The position numbers and the translations under genes are program-made. A stretch of 64,000 bases of DNA from positions 301,150 through 365,149 of the forward strand of contig MPNC01000004.1 of NCBI GenBank assembly GCA_002238825.1, written 5' to 3'. The DNA is from SAR202 cluster bacterium bin87 (GTDB lineage: Bacteria > Chloroflexota > Dehalococcoidia > Lucifugimonadales > UBA3495). How positions within the stretch are numbered: the first letter of the stretch is position 1; each line of letters opens with the position of its first letter. Under the pieces are notes generated by a model that searched no databases, was not told where the DNA came from, and was given only the letters and a program-made list of their open reading frames with translations. This document shows, in pieces, positions 16,003-24,096 of the stretch.

Positions 16003-16250
16003 GCAACGCCGACGCTGCTCACACTCAATGGGCCGCCGTTCCCGGCGGCCACGGGGTTCCCTTCGCTCCATGGTGACGCCGGTCTCTGGCTTGTTTACGC
16101 CGGCAGGCAGTTGCGATAATCAGACCCACCGGTTGGCCAATGCAATCACCAATAACGACACCAACATAACGAGCTGAGCCCACCGTCTCGAACCATAAAT
16201 CGGAGATTGAGTCCGCGCATATGTTGATACACCAATACAGGGCATAACTT

Positions 16251-17984
16251 ATGGAAAGGTCATCAATAAACGAAACATTACGCTACGAACCCAACGAAAA
16301 CCCTCCCCCATCGCTGCTGATCGGCGCTGGATTCCAGGGTGCCCTGGTCATGATCGGCAGTATTGTCTTCACCGTGGTGATTGTCTTCCGCACCGCGGGG
16401 CAACCTGACGATTACATCTCTTGGGGCGTCTTCGCAGCGCTCCTCATCAGCGGCGCCAACACCATCCTGCAAGCGGTGCGGTTCTGGAGGTTCGGCGCCG
16501 GCCACGTCCTGGTGATGGGCACCTCCGGCACCTTTATCGGGGTCTGCGTCGCGGCGTTGGTCGAAGTCGGCCCGGCGGTAATGGCCAGCTTGGTCATCGT
16601 TTCCTCGTTGATTCAGTTCCTTCTCGCCGACCGCCTGCCCATGCTGCGCCGCATCTTCACGCCCGTGGTCACGGGAACGGTGATCATGCTCATCGCAGCC
16701 ACGGTCATGCCCATCGTGTATGACATGCTGTCCGAGGCGCCGGCGGGAGCGCCCGGAATGGCCGCACCAGTCGCGGCGGGCACTACCCTGGCGACGATCC
16801 TGGCCTTGGCGATCGTCGGCCCAAGGCCGCTGCGCCTCTGGTCTCCGCTGATCGGCGCCGCCGTGGGTTGCGGGGTCGCCGCTTATCTTGGCCTCTACAG
16901 CCTCCAGGCCGTCGTGGACGCTCCCTGGTTAGGTGTCCCGTTTGGCTCCTGGCCCGGGGTGGACTTCACCGCTGGCGCCCAGTTCTGGGCCCTTCTGCCC
17001 GCCTTCGTCGCCGTGACCATCGTCGGCGCCATTGAGACCGTCGGTGACGGGGTTGCCATACAGAGGGTCTCCCGGCGTAGCCCTGGCGCGCCCGACTACC
17101 GCGTCGTGCAGGGTGCGCTCAACGCCGACGGTCTGGGCAACCTGCTCTCCGGAATCGCCGGAACCCTCCCCAACACCACGTACTCCGGCACGATTCCCCT
17201 GGTCGAAATCACCGGAATAGCGGCCCGGCGGGTCGGCGTCGCCATCGGCGCAATCCTTCTCGCCCTGGCTTTCTTCCCCAAGGCCACCGCTCTGCTCATC
17301 ACCATACCCAGTCCGGTGGCCGCCGCATACATCGGCGTCTTCTTCGCATTGCTGTTCGTCCAGGGCATGCGCATCGTCCTGCGCGACGGGCTCGACCATC
17401 GCAAGGCCATGATTGTGGGTGTTTCCTTCTGGGTCGGCGTGGGGTTCCAAAATGGCCTTATCTTTCCCGAACTCCTGGGCGAAGGTTTCTGGCACATCCT
17501 GCTGGGCGATGCCATGACCGCCGGCGGCATCGTGGCGGTGGCCCTCGCTGCCGTCATCGAGTTGACGCCCAGTAGGGGCCGGCGCATCCGGTTGACTTTG
17601 GACGACAGGGCGCCACAGGCGGTTGACGACTTGGTGCGCGGTCTCACTGAGCGACTCGGCTGGAATGTCGCGGCCGCCAACCGCGTGGCCGCCGCCGCAG
17701 AGGAAACCCTCGCTATCGTTGCTCGCGCTGACCCCCACGACGGGAAAGAGCCGAAGCGAGTCACCATCCGAGCGCGCCAGCAACCCGACCGGGTTGAGCT
17801 GGAATTCGCCGCAACCTTGCACTGCGAAAACGTCGAGGATCGCCTGGCCAACCTCGAGCGTCCGCCGCCCGAACCCAACGAGGCCGAAGTACCCTACCGC
17901 CTCCTGCGCCACTACGCCTCATCCGTCCGCCACCAGAAGTACCACGGCCTCGACGTGGTAACCGTCAGCGTAGCCGCGGGGTGA
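16251..17984 (+). CDS. NCS2/SLC23-type permease with C-terminal GHKL-like domain (copy 2)
   Basis: A 577-aa paralogue of the preceding gene, in tandem and on the same strand, with the same layout: N-terminal RYEPNENPP, a permease domain to about residue 448, then a soluble domain with AANRVAAAAEETLAIV. Most of the gene has clearly diverged at the nucleotide level, yet the last 85 nt of shared sequence (17893-17977 versus 15911-15995) are identical including all third positions. This suggests gene conversion. The permease part retains IETVGDGVAIQRVSRR, GLGNLLSGIAGTLPNTTYS and the C-terminal FVQGMRIVLRDGLDHRKA. Probably an importer of a nucleobase-like compound; two copies may differ in substrate or regulation. 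The start is an ATG without a strong ribosome-binding site. Confidence 0.85.
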   Translation: MERSSINETLRYEPNENPPPSLLIGAGFQGALVMIGSIVFTVVIVFRTAGQPDDYISWGVFAALLISGANTILQAVRFWRFGAGHVLVMGTSGTFIGVCVAALVEVGPAVMASLVIVSSLIQFLLADRLPMLRRIFTPVVTGTVIMLIAATVMPIVYDMLSEAPAGAPGMAAPVAAGTTLATILALAIVGPRPLRLWSPLIGAAVGCGVAAYLGLYSLQAVVDAPWLGVPFGSWPGVDFTAGAQFWALLPAFVAVTIVGAIETVGDGVAIQRVSRRSPGAPDYRVVQGALNADGLGNLLSGIAGTLPNTTYSGTIPLVEITGIAARRVGVAIGAILLALAFFPKATALLITIPSPVAAAYIGVFFALLFVQGMRIVLRDGLDHRKAMIVGVSFWVGVGFQNGLIFPELLGEGFWHILLGDAMTAGGIVAVALAAVIELTPSRGRRIRLTLDDRAPQAVDDLVRGLTERLGWNVAAANRVAAAAEETLAIVARADPHDGKEPKRVTIRARQQPDRVELEFAATLHCENVEDRLANLERPPPEPNEAEVPYRLLRHYASSVRHQKYHGLDVVTVSVAAG

Positions 17985-18045
17985 ACAACGCCGAAACGGC
18001 CGTCATGCTCATGCAGGTCATCCGCGTTGCGTTGAGAGAAAAATC

Positions 18046-18954
18046 ATGCCAGAAAAAGAACGTCATCAGAATTTGAAACGCGAACTGCTCCGATGGATGC
18101 AGGATGACGTGCAGCCACAGTTCGGCCGACACATGACAGAGATCGCTTTCCAGTGTAATGACCACATACACTTTTGGAGGCTGCCACCCTGGGCAGCGTT
18201 CGTTGATGAAGAGCGCAGGATGCCTCATCCCGATGGCGGGCACTTTCAACCGGACGTGGTGATCTTGGACTATCAGGCTAAACCGATTGGGGTTCTGGAG
18301 GTCAAGCACACCAATCGGTCAAACAAGGTAACTAGCGCCGCGCTACGCTTGCAAATCCCGTACTTCCGGTTTGATTGCCCAGCAACCGGTGCTACCGAGC
18401 ATGAGTTGTGGGTGAGGCAGAACGAAAATCCATGGTTCTCAGAAAACACGACAAGCTTCCACGCCAGTTGGGAAGGCGAAGTACGGGAAGACGGCGAAGT
18501 TGTGTACCCTGGACCCATTCGAGTTTCGGGGAATCAACCCGGGCAGGTAATCATGGGCAAAATCGCATGGGCGAATGCAACCAATCTAACCTGCGAAGGA
18601 GCGTCTTGGCTGCAGAAACGGGAGGACGGTTGGGGATGGGCTACGCACTATCGGGACAAGCGACTGGAAACCGCTCGAAAGTTAGGGACAAACCTATTGT
18701 GGGAAATCGAGACCCGTCGTCAAAACCCTTACCATTGGAATGCTGGCATAGGCGACGTACAGTTGGCGGGGACCATAGGCATTTACCCGTTGAACAAAGA
18801 CTACGAAACGGGCAAGTATCTACCGGTTGACGTCACCAGCCTGCTGCAAACATGGGGCGAGGAAACGATGTCTATGCACAGAGCACTGACCCGCATGAAC
18901 GATGGTCAGCAGTCTCGTCCATCCGAAATGTTCGTGGGCGGAAAGGCAACTTAG
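18046..18954 (+). CDS. Orphan protein with a PD-(D/E)XK nuclease-like motif
   Basis: A 302-aa protein, no named family recognised. After FQPD (residues 67-70) comes VVILD, then IGVLEVKHT with E85 and K87. The spacing and context (PD, a hydrophobic strand, ExK in a second strand) match the catalytic core of PD-(D/E)XK nucleases. The N-terminal 50 residues are helical (HQNLKRELLRWMQDD), as often precedes this core. The rest (residues 100-302) is rich in Trp and Asn and has no evident motif. It starts 61 bp after the second permease with a weak ribosome-binding site. It may belong to the accessory group ending with the MNT-HEPN gene. A role in defence or DNA repair is inference. Confidence 0.6.
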   Translation: MPEKERHQNLKRELLRWMQDDVQPQFGRHMTEIAFQCNDHIHFWRLPPWAAFVDEERRMPHPDGGHFQPDVVILDYQAKPIGVLEVKHTNRSNKVTSAALRLQIPYFRFDCPATGATEHELWVRQNENPWFSENTTSFHASWEGEVREDGEVVYPGPIRVSGNQPGQVIMGKIAWANATNLTCEGASWLQKREDGWGWATHYRDKRLETARKLGTNLLWEIETRRQNPYHWNAGIGDVQLAGTIGIYPLNKDYETGKYLPVDVTSLLQTWGEETMSMHRALTRMNDGQQSRPSEMFVGGKAT

Positions 18955-19411
18955 CAATCGCCGCTTCGCTCGATCTGCCCATCCCATCCATCCATGCCAA
19001 AAAACCGCCGACACCCGCACCTCTTGACAATCAAGAACATACGTTCCTATACTGGACACGTCACGTGAAATCCAGTCCAGTCCAAGCCAGAGGTCACTTC
19101 GGGTCGTTCACGGCCATCCGTCAGCATCCAAAATCGCAACCCGGTTCCGCCTCCGACCATCGTCCGCCCTATGCTTCAGCGGCGTGGTCGCCAGGGGACC
19201 CAGCGATAGCCCGCGCGCTGCGTGCCGGCCGGCCTACCGCCGTCGTCACGGTCCAAGTCGGGTAAAAACCTTGCGTAAACCCCTCGGCCGTGGGGGCTGA
19301 CACCGACCCGAAATCCTCTGGCAGACCGGAAAGAAACCAACCCTCCGAACCAACCAACCAGGAGCAAGTAAGAAGAACAGCCGCCAAACATCCCTCTTGG
19401 AGTGAGCGTCA
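18955..19411. other. 457-bp region without recognised genes
   Basis: Between the PD-(D/E)XK-like gene and the HEPN gene I see only short unsupported frames on both strands. Composition is similar to the surroundings, and no palindrome or known repeat family is present. A promoter for the HEPN pair would be expected here, but I cannot name one. Confidence 0.4.
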
Positions 19412-19840
19412 GTGAACGCAGCCCATCATCTTGACCGCAGTCGCCTCTATTTGGGCTTCGTCACCCAGAACGTCCTGGCCGGCGAGTATGACCGGGCGGC
19501 CCGTGCCGTGCATCGGGCGGCGAGTCACGCCGTGACCGCGGCAGCCCTGCATTGGCATCAACGTCACCACAGTTGGCATCGCCTGACCCTTGTGTTGGGC
19601 ATGCTCGTCCGCGACGGCCGGATCGGCTACCGCCACCTCCGCACCTTTCGGGAGGTACTCCGCCTGCCGGCCCTGCTGGACGAAGCCTCCGGGAACGTCG
19701 CCACATTGCGCCGTTTGCTGCGCCGTTTCCGCCGCCGCGTGGACCGCATGCGCCGTGAGATCACCAGGGCCATGCTCGCAGACCCCAACCCACCTAGCCT
19801 GGAAGAGATTCTGGCTCAGCTCGCCGTCTCCCAGCCATAG
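19412..19840 (+). CDS. HEPN-like small protein
   Basis: A 142-aa, strongly basic, all-helical protein starting at GTG with GGAGTG about eight bases upstream. GEYDRAARAVHRAASHAVTA followed by AALHWHQRHHSWHRL resembles HEPN domains, which pack as four-helix bundles. There is no clear Rx4-6H ribonuclease motif, but RAASH (Rx3H) and several other His residues are present. The C-terminal third is Arg-rich (LRRLLRRFRRRVDRM) and could bind nucleic acid. The next gene, 84 bp downstream, encodes an MNT-HEPN protein. HEPN and MNT genes commonly pair as toxin-antitoxin systems, with MNT AMPylating the HEPN toxin. Here the assignment of partners is inference. Confidence 0.55.
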   Translation: MNAAHHLDRSRLYLGFVTQNVLAGEYDRAARAVHRAASHAVTAAALHWHQRHHSWHRLTLVLGMLVRDGRIGYRHLRTFREVLRLPALLDEASGNVATLRRLLRRFRRRVDRMRREITRAMLADPNPPSLEEILAQLAVSQP

Positions 19841-19924
19841 TCCGGGGCGCCGCCAGGCATCGGCGGTTGATGGCATAATGAAGCTGTCGTCGGTCAAAGA
19901 CCGCCACGGCCCGGGGACATCCTG

Positions 19925-20746
19925 ATGACCACGCTATCGGCAACATATCCAGTCGACCACCGTGCGCTGCCCGTGGCCCTCGCTGCCTTCGATACGTCAG
20001 ACGCCGAGTTGGTCATACTGTTCGGATCCCGAGCCCGCGGCGACTACCACGAGAAATCGTCAGACATCGACGTCATGCTCGTCCAGGAGCGGGAACCCGA
20101 TGCCAGCCGCAAAAAAGCCGTTGCCGATATAGTAGCCGCGGCCGCAGCGCAAGCTTACGGGCGCCCGATTCCCGTCGAACTCGTTTGGCGCACGCTGGAC
20201 GAGTTTCGCTTCAATCGACGCTATGCCAACAGCGTCGAAACCAACGCCGCACGAGATGGAATAGTCATGCCTCGCGACCTGGATAACTACCGTTCCAGCG
20301 ACTACGAGGATGAACACACCGAATACGCCTACGACTGGTCGAACTACGACGAGCGACTGAGACATGCCGAGACTCACCTGGACGAGTTTATTTTCCTAGC
20401 GGAGCACAACCGCAGCGATCTGGCAATTGGACAGCACGCACAGAACGGGCTGGAACACGGGATGAAGGCGCTTTTGGCAGCCGCCGGCGGACAGTACGCC
20501 AACACTCACGACATCGGCGTGCTGCTCGGCAACGTCCGGCATTTCGACTCCGCTCTCCGGGACTTCCGACTGGCCATACCTCCGGATGTATACACCGAAT
20601 ACGAAGGCGAGGCGGAATACCGGGCCCGGCGACAGCCTCAACTCACCCAATTCCCTGACTTTGCCGAGAAGACCGCAGCAGACATCACCCGGATCATCGA
20701 ACGGGCCAAACTGCTCCGCGCCCAAGCCGACGACCGCTCCGTGTGA
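19925..20746 (+). CDS. MNT-type nucleotidyltransferase fused to a HEPN domain
   Basis: A 273-aa two-domain protein. Residues 20-110 form a minimal nucleotidyltransferase: LVILFGSRARGDYHEKSSDIDVML, with G34-S35 and the metal-binding D47 and D49. Residues 145-265 form a HEPN domain: FIFLAEHNRSDLAIGQHAQN, LEHGMKALLAAAGG and YANTHDIGVLLGNV, then a helix ending in IIERAKLLRAQA. In MntA/HepT systems the nucleotidyltransferase AMPylates the HEPN ribonuclease. Here both are fused and a second HEPN-like gene lies upstream, so this protein may modify the upstream one or itself. The Rx4-6H motif of active HEPN nucleases is not evident. It is followed by the ribosomal protein operon. Confidence 0.82.
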   Translation: MTTLSATYPVDHRALPVALAAFDTSDAELVILFGSRARGDYHEKSSDIDVMLVQEREPDASRKKAVADIVAAAAAQAYGRPIPVELVWRTLDEFRFNRRYANSVETNAARDGIVMPRDLDNYRSSDYEDEHTEYAYDWSNYDERLRHAETHLDEFIFLAEHNRSDLAIGQHAQNGLEHGMKALLAAAGGQYANTHDIGVLLGNVRHFDSALRDFRLAIPPDVYTEYEGEAEYRARRQPQLTQFPDFAEKTAADITRIIERAKLLRAQADDRSV

Positions 20747-20857
20747 CCGTCGTTATACTGATGAGGAGCGAACGATCACTCGCCCCGCTTACCGTTTACG
20801 GTCGCGCACGCGCTTTCCTCAACCGCTTAACCTGGAACTCTCGACACCAGCCCATCC

Positions 20858-20887
20858 TTGACACCACCAAACCCCAAAACCTACAAT
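20858..20887 (+). promoter_or_regulatory. Sigma70-type promoter of the rplU-rpmA operon
   Basis: TTGACA at 20858-20863 and TACAAT at 20882-20887 are separated by 18 bp. The rplU start codon follows 26 bp downstream, with GGGAG as ribosome-binding site, giving a short leader. This is one of the two best consensus promoters in the window. Confidence 0.75.
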
Positions 20888-20913
20888 GGTAGGCCGTTTG
20901 GGAGATTACCGAA

Positions 20914-21285
20914 ATGGATTATGCAATCGTTAAAACCGGCGGCAAGCAGTACCGCGTCTCGCCCGGCGACGTGCTCGACGTCGAGCTGCTGGAAGCCGAA
21001 GAGGGCAGCACCACCGCCCTCGATGAGGTTCTCGCCGTCTCCCGGGACGGCCAGATGCGCTTCGGCGCCCCCACCGTGGACGGCGCCCGCGTCATCGCCG
21101 AGGTGCAGTCCCACTACAAAGATCGCAAGATCATCGTCTTCAAGTACAAGGCCAAGACCCGGTACCGCCGCAAGAAGGGACACCGGCAGAACTACACTCG
21201 CATCCGGATCCAGGATATCGACACCGGAAGCGCGCCTCGAGCCGACGAGCCCCAGGCCGCAACCGAGCCCGAGACAGGAGAATAG
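20914..21285 (+). CDS. rplU: 50S ribosomal protein L21
   Basis: A 123-aa L21 protein, a component of the large ribosomal subunit that contacts 23S rRNA domain II. The N-terminus [20 protein letters not shown] is nearly the family consensus, and the C-terminal [19 protein letters not shown] is the characteristic rRNA-binding segment. A 20-residue acidic tail ([14 protein letters not shown]) extends beyond the usual 103 residues. It is the first gene of the rplU-rpmA operon, 4 bp before rpmA, behind a clear TTGACA/TACAAT promoter. Confidence 0.98.
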   Translation: MDYAIVKTGGKQYRVSPGDVLDVELLEAEEGSTTALDEVLAVSRDGQMRFGAPTVDGARVIAEVQSHYKDRKIIVFKYKAKTRYRRKKGHRQNYTRIRIQDIDTGSAPRADEPQAATEPETGE

Positions 21286-21289
21286 CGAT

Positions 21290-21568
21290 ATGGCCCACAA
21301 GAAGGCCGGCGGCAGCACCAACAACGGCCGCGATAGCAATGCAAAACGCCTCGGCGTCAAGAAGTACGGCGGCGAACGGGTCACCGGCGGCTCCATCATC
21401 GTCCGCCAGCGCGGAACCCGCATCCATCCCGGCACCAACGTCGGCTTGGGCAGGGACCACACCCTCTTCGCCAAGATCGACGGCCAGGTGACTTACGAGT
21501 GGAAGGCCCGGGGCAAGCGCCGCGTCAGCGTCTACCCGGTCGCCGACGTCGTGTCCGCAGCAGCATAG
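21290..21568 (+). CDS. rpmA: 50S ribosomal protein L27
   Basis: A 92-aa L27 protein, whose N-terminus reaches toward the peptidyl-transferase centre. It begins at the ATG at 21290 ([20 protein letters not shown]), preceded by AGGAG ending in the rplU stop region, 4 bp after that stop. [20 protein letters not shown] is typical. Mature Ala2 follows Met directly, so there is no Firmicutes-type cleavable N-terminal extension. This differs from B. subtilis, where a protease must remove one. The tail VVSAAA is slightly longer than average. An open frame extends upstream to 20858 but overlaps rplU. Confidence 0.98.
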   Translation: MAHKKAGGSTNNGRDSNAKRLGVKKYGGERVTGGSIIVRQRGTRIHPGTNVGLGRDHTLFAKIDGQVTYEWKARGKRRVSVYPVADVVSAAA

Positions 21569-21578
21569 AGGCAGCGCC

Positions 21579-21782
21579 ATGAAAGCCGAAATCCACCCCC
21601 GGTACTTCAGGTCCACGGTCACCTGCTCCTGCGGGAACGTCTTCGTGACCGGCGCCACTAGGCCGGCGATGCGTGTCGAGATCTGCGGCAAATGCCACCC
21701 CTTCTACACCGGCGAGCAGCGCATCGTTGACACCCAGGGCCGCATCGAGCGGTTCAGCCGGCGCTTCAACCTCGACGGCTAG
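21579..21782 (+). CDS. rpmE: 50S ribosomal protein L31
   Basis: A 67-aa L31 of the zinc-binding (C+) type: CSC near residue 16 and CGKC near 37 supply four Cys ligands. Zinc-dependent L31 forms act as a ribosomal zinc store and are replaced by Cys-less paralogues under zinc shortage. None is seen in the window. The sequence runs MKAEIHPRYFRSTVTCSCGN and ends with the usual HPFYTG. It lies 10 bp after rpmA with AGGCAG as a ribosome-binding site, so it belongs to the same operon, and it is followed by a strong terminator. Confidence 0.98.
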   Translation: MKAEIHPRYFRSTVTCSCGNVFVTGATRPAMRVEICGKCHPFYTGEQRIVDTQGRIERFSRRFNLDG

Positions 21783-21808
21783 CCCACGATCCCAGCAAGA
21801 ACCTTTGG

Positions 21809-21835
21809 CGGGAGCCGGTACCGGCTCCCGTTTTG
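21809..21835 (+). terminator. Intrinsic terminator after rpmE
   Basis: A perfect 22-base palindrome (CGGGAGCCGGT and ACCGGCTCCCG) is followed by TTTTG. The stem is GC-rich, and the site lies 27 bp beyond the rpmE stop. This is the clearest intrinsic terminator in the window. Confidence 0.85.
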
Positions 21836-21902
21836 CTATAACCATCTCCCCTGATCAATCCGCGTCCGGCAAATCGGACCGACGCCCACCCGGTGAAACG
21901 AA

Positions 21903-21938
21903 CGTCATTGTGAGCGCAGCGTGGCAATCCCGTTATGC
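21903..21938. repeat. MITE-A copy 5, left half only
   Basis: Only the left arm is present (GTCATTGTGAGCGCAGCGTG, then GCAATCCCGTTATG). The right arm is missing. It lies between rpmE and the following hypothetical gene. Confidence 0.65.
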
Positions 21939-22030
21939 TGTCAGCAACCGATCCCCAATCACCGCCGTGCCTGCGAAACCAACCGCCGTGCCACGCTCGT
22001 AATCACCCACCCAACCGGGGAGTCGCCCCA

Positions 22031-22438
22031 ATGCCGCGCTACGTGCCCAAAACCGTCCGTGAGTACGGACGCATCTACCTGGCGGAACGCCTGGCCGAGC
22101 ACGGCTGGCGGTGCTTCATCGCGCGCCGCAGCCCCAATGAGGACGAGGTGATCGCCGGCATCCCTGAGCAGGACCGGGAAGTCCGCCTCAAGTTCCACTC
22201 CCAGGAACACAGCCAGGCCGTGCGCTTCTACGACGCCAACGGCCTCGACTGGGACTGGGAGTACCTGGTCATCAGCACCGAAATCCTGGCCGACCTCCCG
22301 ATAACCTACCTCCTCTCCCGCGACGACGTGCGTGACGAGGGACGGCTGGAGGAGGAATTCGGCGGAGCCATGTGGTTGCAGCCTGACGCCTTCTCCGAAA
22401 CGGCGTTCCGCGAGGCCTGGCACAAGCTGGATGTCTAG
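22031..22438 (+). CDS. Hypothetical protein
   Basis: A 135-aa frame starting at the ATG at 22031 (MPRYVPKTVREYGRIYLAER). A longer frame exists upstream, but its extra part lies in a MITE half-element. The composition is acidic and Trp/Phe-rich, with the order helix-strand-strand (AERLAEHGWRCFIARRS, EVRLKFHSQEH, WDWEYLVISTE). This is reminiscent of restriction-endonuclease-like folds, but no catalytic D/E-x-K is visible, so I assign no function. It lies between the ribosomal protein operon and the DUF1385 gene and has its own repeats on both sides. Confidence 0.6.
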   Translation: MPRYVPKTVREYGRIYLAERLAEHGWRCFIARRSPNEDEVIAGIPEQDREVRLKFHSQEHSQAVRFYDANGLDWDWEYLVISTEILADLPITYLLSRDDVRDEGRLEEEFGGAMWLQPDAFSETAFREAWHKLDV

Positions 22439-22471
22439 GCGCTCACGCGTACCCATTTTACCGAAGACGGA

Positions 22472-22818
22472 CAATTTGCATGGATAAACGGGATGAATGG
22501 GATGGTATAGGGTGGATGAGCGGGACTCGTTAGCTTGTTGAGCATCTTGATTTAACCCTGTTGTTCGCTCCTTCTATCCACTTTCGTTCTGGACTGGTGT
22601 AGAGCATCTCATCAATTCGATCCTGTCCATCCTGTGTATCCATGCAAAGTTCCCCGGCTCCGGCAAAGCGGGTACGCTTGAGGGCCAGGCAGTGCTGATA
22701 TTCGGGAAAACGCCCCATCGTTCCTGCGAAAGCAGGAACCCGGAAATCTTTGGCATCGGAACATTGGCCAGATTCATCATCCATTGACGGACTTGATCCA
22801 GCGTTCGCCGGAATGACG
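22472..22818. repeat. Family C-prime inverted pair and family B copy 2
   Basis: The gap between the hypothetical and DUF1385 genes contains a decayed inverted pair (TTTGCATGGATAAACGGGAT near 22478 and ATCCTGTGTATCCATGCAAA near 22630-22650). It also holds a family B element at 22719-22818 (ends CGTTCCTGCGAAAGCAGGAA and CGCCGGAATGACG). No gene is visible. The last 10 bases before the DUF1385 start belong to the family B right end. Confidence 0.55.
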
Positions 22819-22822
22819 CAAC

Positions 22823-23806
22823 ATGTCAACACGCCCTGACCCCCCAACCAACTCCCAGTCTGCCGGTCCCCAGGCCGCCCGCCCGCTGTACGGCGGCCAG
22901 GCGGTGATCGAGGGCGTCATGATCCGCGGGGTGCGCCACTACAGCCTGGCCGTGCGCCAGCCCGACGGCGACATCTTCTGCGACACCGAGCCGGTCAGCT
23001 CCCGCTTTTCCGGACGCATCCGACGCGTCCCCGGCGTGCGAGGCGTCTTGATCCTTGCCGAAACCCTGTGGTACGGCATGAAATCGCTGCAGCGTTCCGC
23101 CATCATCGCCGCCGGCGAGGCCGAGGGCGAGGACGGCGGCGACTCGTCCGCCAGCAAGTGGGTCATGGGAATGACCATGGCGGTCGCGCTGGCCCTTGGC
23201 ATCGGCATCTTCCTCGTCCTGCCGCTGCTGGCCGTCCGCCTCATCGACCCCTACCTCGAGTCCTCCGTGGTGAGCAACCTCATCGAGGGCGTCATCCGGC
23301 TGGTCATCCTGGTGGCCTACGTGGCCGGCATCTCCGCCATGAAGGACATTCGCCGCGTTTACGCCTACCACGGCGCCGAGCACATGGCCGTCCACGCCTA
23401 CGAGGCGGGACAACCCCTCACCGTGGACAACGTACGACAACATCCCACGCCCCACCCCCGTTGCGGCACCGCCTTCCTGCTTACCGTGGCCGTGGTCTCG
23501 GTGCTGGTCTTTGCCCTGCTGGGCCGCCCCGACCTCGAATGGCGCATCCTCTCCCGCATCGCGCTCATCCCCGTGGTCGCCGCGGTCAGCTACGAGATCA
23601 TCCGGTTCTCGGGCGCCCACCGCCAGGCGTGGTTCGGCAAGGCCCTGGCCGCGCCCGGCCTCGCCCTCCAGCTGATCACCACCCGCCAGCCCGACGAGGA
23701 GCAGATCCAGGTCGCCATCGCCGCCATGGAAGCCGCCCTGGCCGCCGACGAGCAAACGTCGCCGGACGCCGTTGCGGCCGAGCCGGCAGCCAGCAGACAC
23801 TGCTGA
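22823..23806 (+). CDS. DUF1385 family membrane protein (YqhQ-like)
   Basis: A 327-aa DUF1385 protein (COG3872, YqhQ in Bacillus), function unknown. The N-terminal LYGGQAVIEGVMIRGVRHYS is the family signature. Hydrophobic segments lie near residues 112-135, 145-170, 210-230 and 238-255. The motif MKDIRRVYAYHGAEHMAVHA followed by HPRCGTAFLL gives His, Glu and Cys residues that could bind a metal, which is conserved in the family. DUF1385 genes often neighbour rpmE and prfA in Firmicutes and Chloroflexota; here rpmE is two genes upstream. The alanine-rich tail (residues 298-327) is probably disordered. The start (ATG) overlaps a family B repeat end, and I see no strong ribosome-binding site. Confidence 0.9.
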   Translation: MSTRPDPPTNSQSAGPQAARPLYGGQAVIEGVMIRGVRHYSLAVRQPDGDIFCDTEPVSSRFSGRIRRVPGVRGVLILAETLWYGMKSLQRSAIIAAGEAEGEDGGDSSASKWVMGMTMAVALALGIGIFLVLPLLAVRLIDPYLESSVVSNLIEGVIRLVILVAYVAGISAMKDIRRVYAYHGAEHMAVHAYEAGQPLTVDNVRQHPTPHPRCGTAFLLTVAVVSVLVFALLGRPDLEWRILSRIALIPVVAAVSYEIIRFSGAHRQAWFGKALAAPGLALQLITTRQPDEEQIQVAIAAMEAALAADEQTSPDAVAAEPAASRHC

Positions 23807-23865
23807 ACGCCCACCGTGAGCGCGAACGGTCATTCACCCCTGCGCGTACGCACCGGCGTTAAATC

Positions 23866-23913
23866 GGTCAATGCGAGCGAAGCGTGGCAATCTTGTTGGG
23901 GCAACGGCCAGCC
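23866..23913. repeat. MITE-A copy 6, left part, target of copy 7
   Basis: A left arm reading GTCAATGCGAGCGAAGCGTG, then CAATCTTGTTGGGG, without a recognisable right arm. MITE-A copy 7 begins just after it, so the older copy was probably interrupted or deleted by later insertion. Confidence 0.6.
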
Positions 23914-23922
23914 CACTCTCTC

Positions 23923-24067
23923 CAGGGCCTTTCCAAAGTAGCTTTAGTCATTGCGAGCGCAGCGCGGCAATCTCGCTCCAGGGGCATGACTCATACGGGA
24001 AAGCCTTGTTGCATCGACGGGATTGCCACGTCGCTCCGCTCCTCGCAATGACTTTGGAAAGGCCCTG
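23923..24067. mobile_element. MITE-A copy 7, subtype with CAGGGCCTTTCCAAAGT ends and 9-bp target duplication
   Basis: The core is the usual MITE-A (GTCATTGCGAGCGCAGCG and GCTCCTCGCAATGAC), but the outer 17 bp are a perfect inverted repeat CAGGGCCTTTCCAAAGT / ACTTTGGAAAGGCCCTG, absent from copies 1 and 2. The perfect direct repeat CACTCTCTC flanks it at 23914-23922 and 24068-24076. The element is 145 bp long and non-coding. Confidence 0.9.
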
Positions 24068-24096
24068 CACTCTCTCGCGTACCCATTTTCGTAAAT

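Noticed and set aside
19169..19387. A 72-aa minus-strand frame in the gap before the HEPN gene
   Set aside because: No ribosome-binding site, no recognisable motif, and an overlapping equally long frame.
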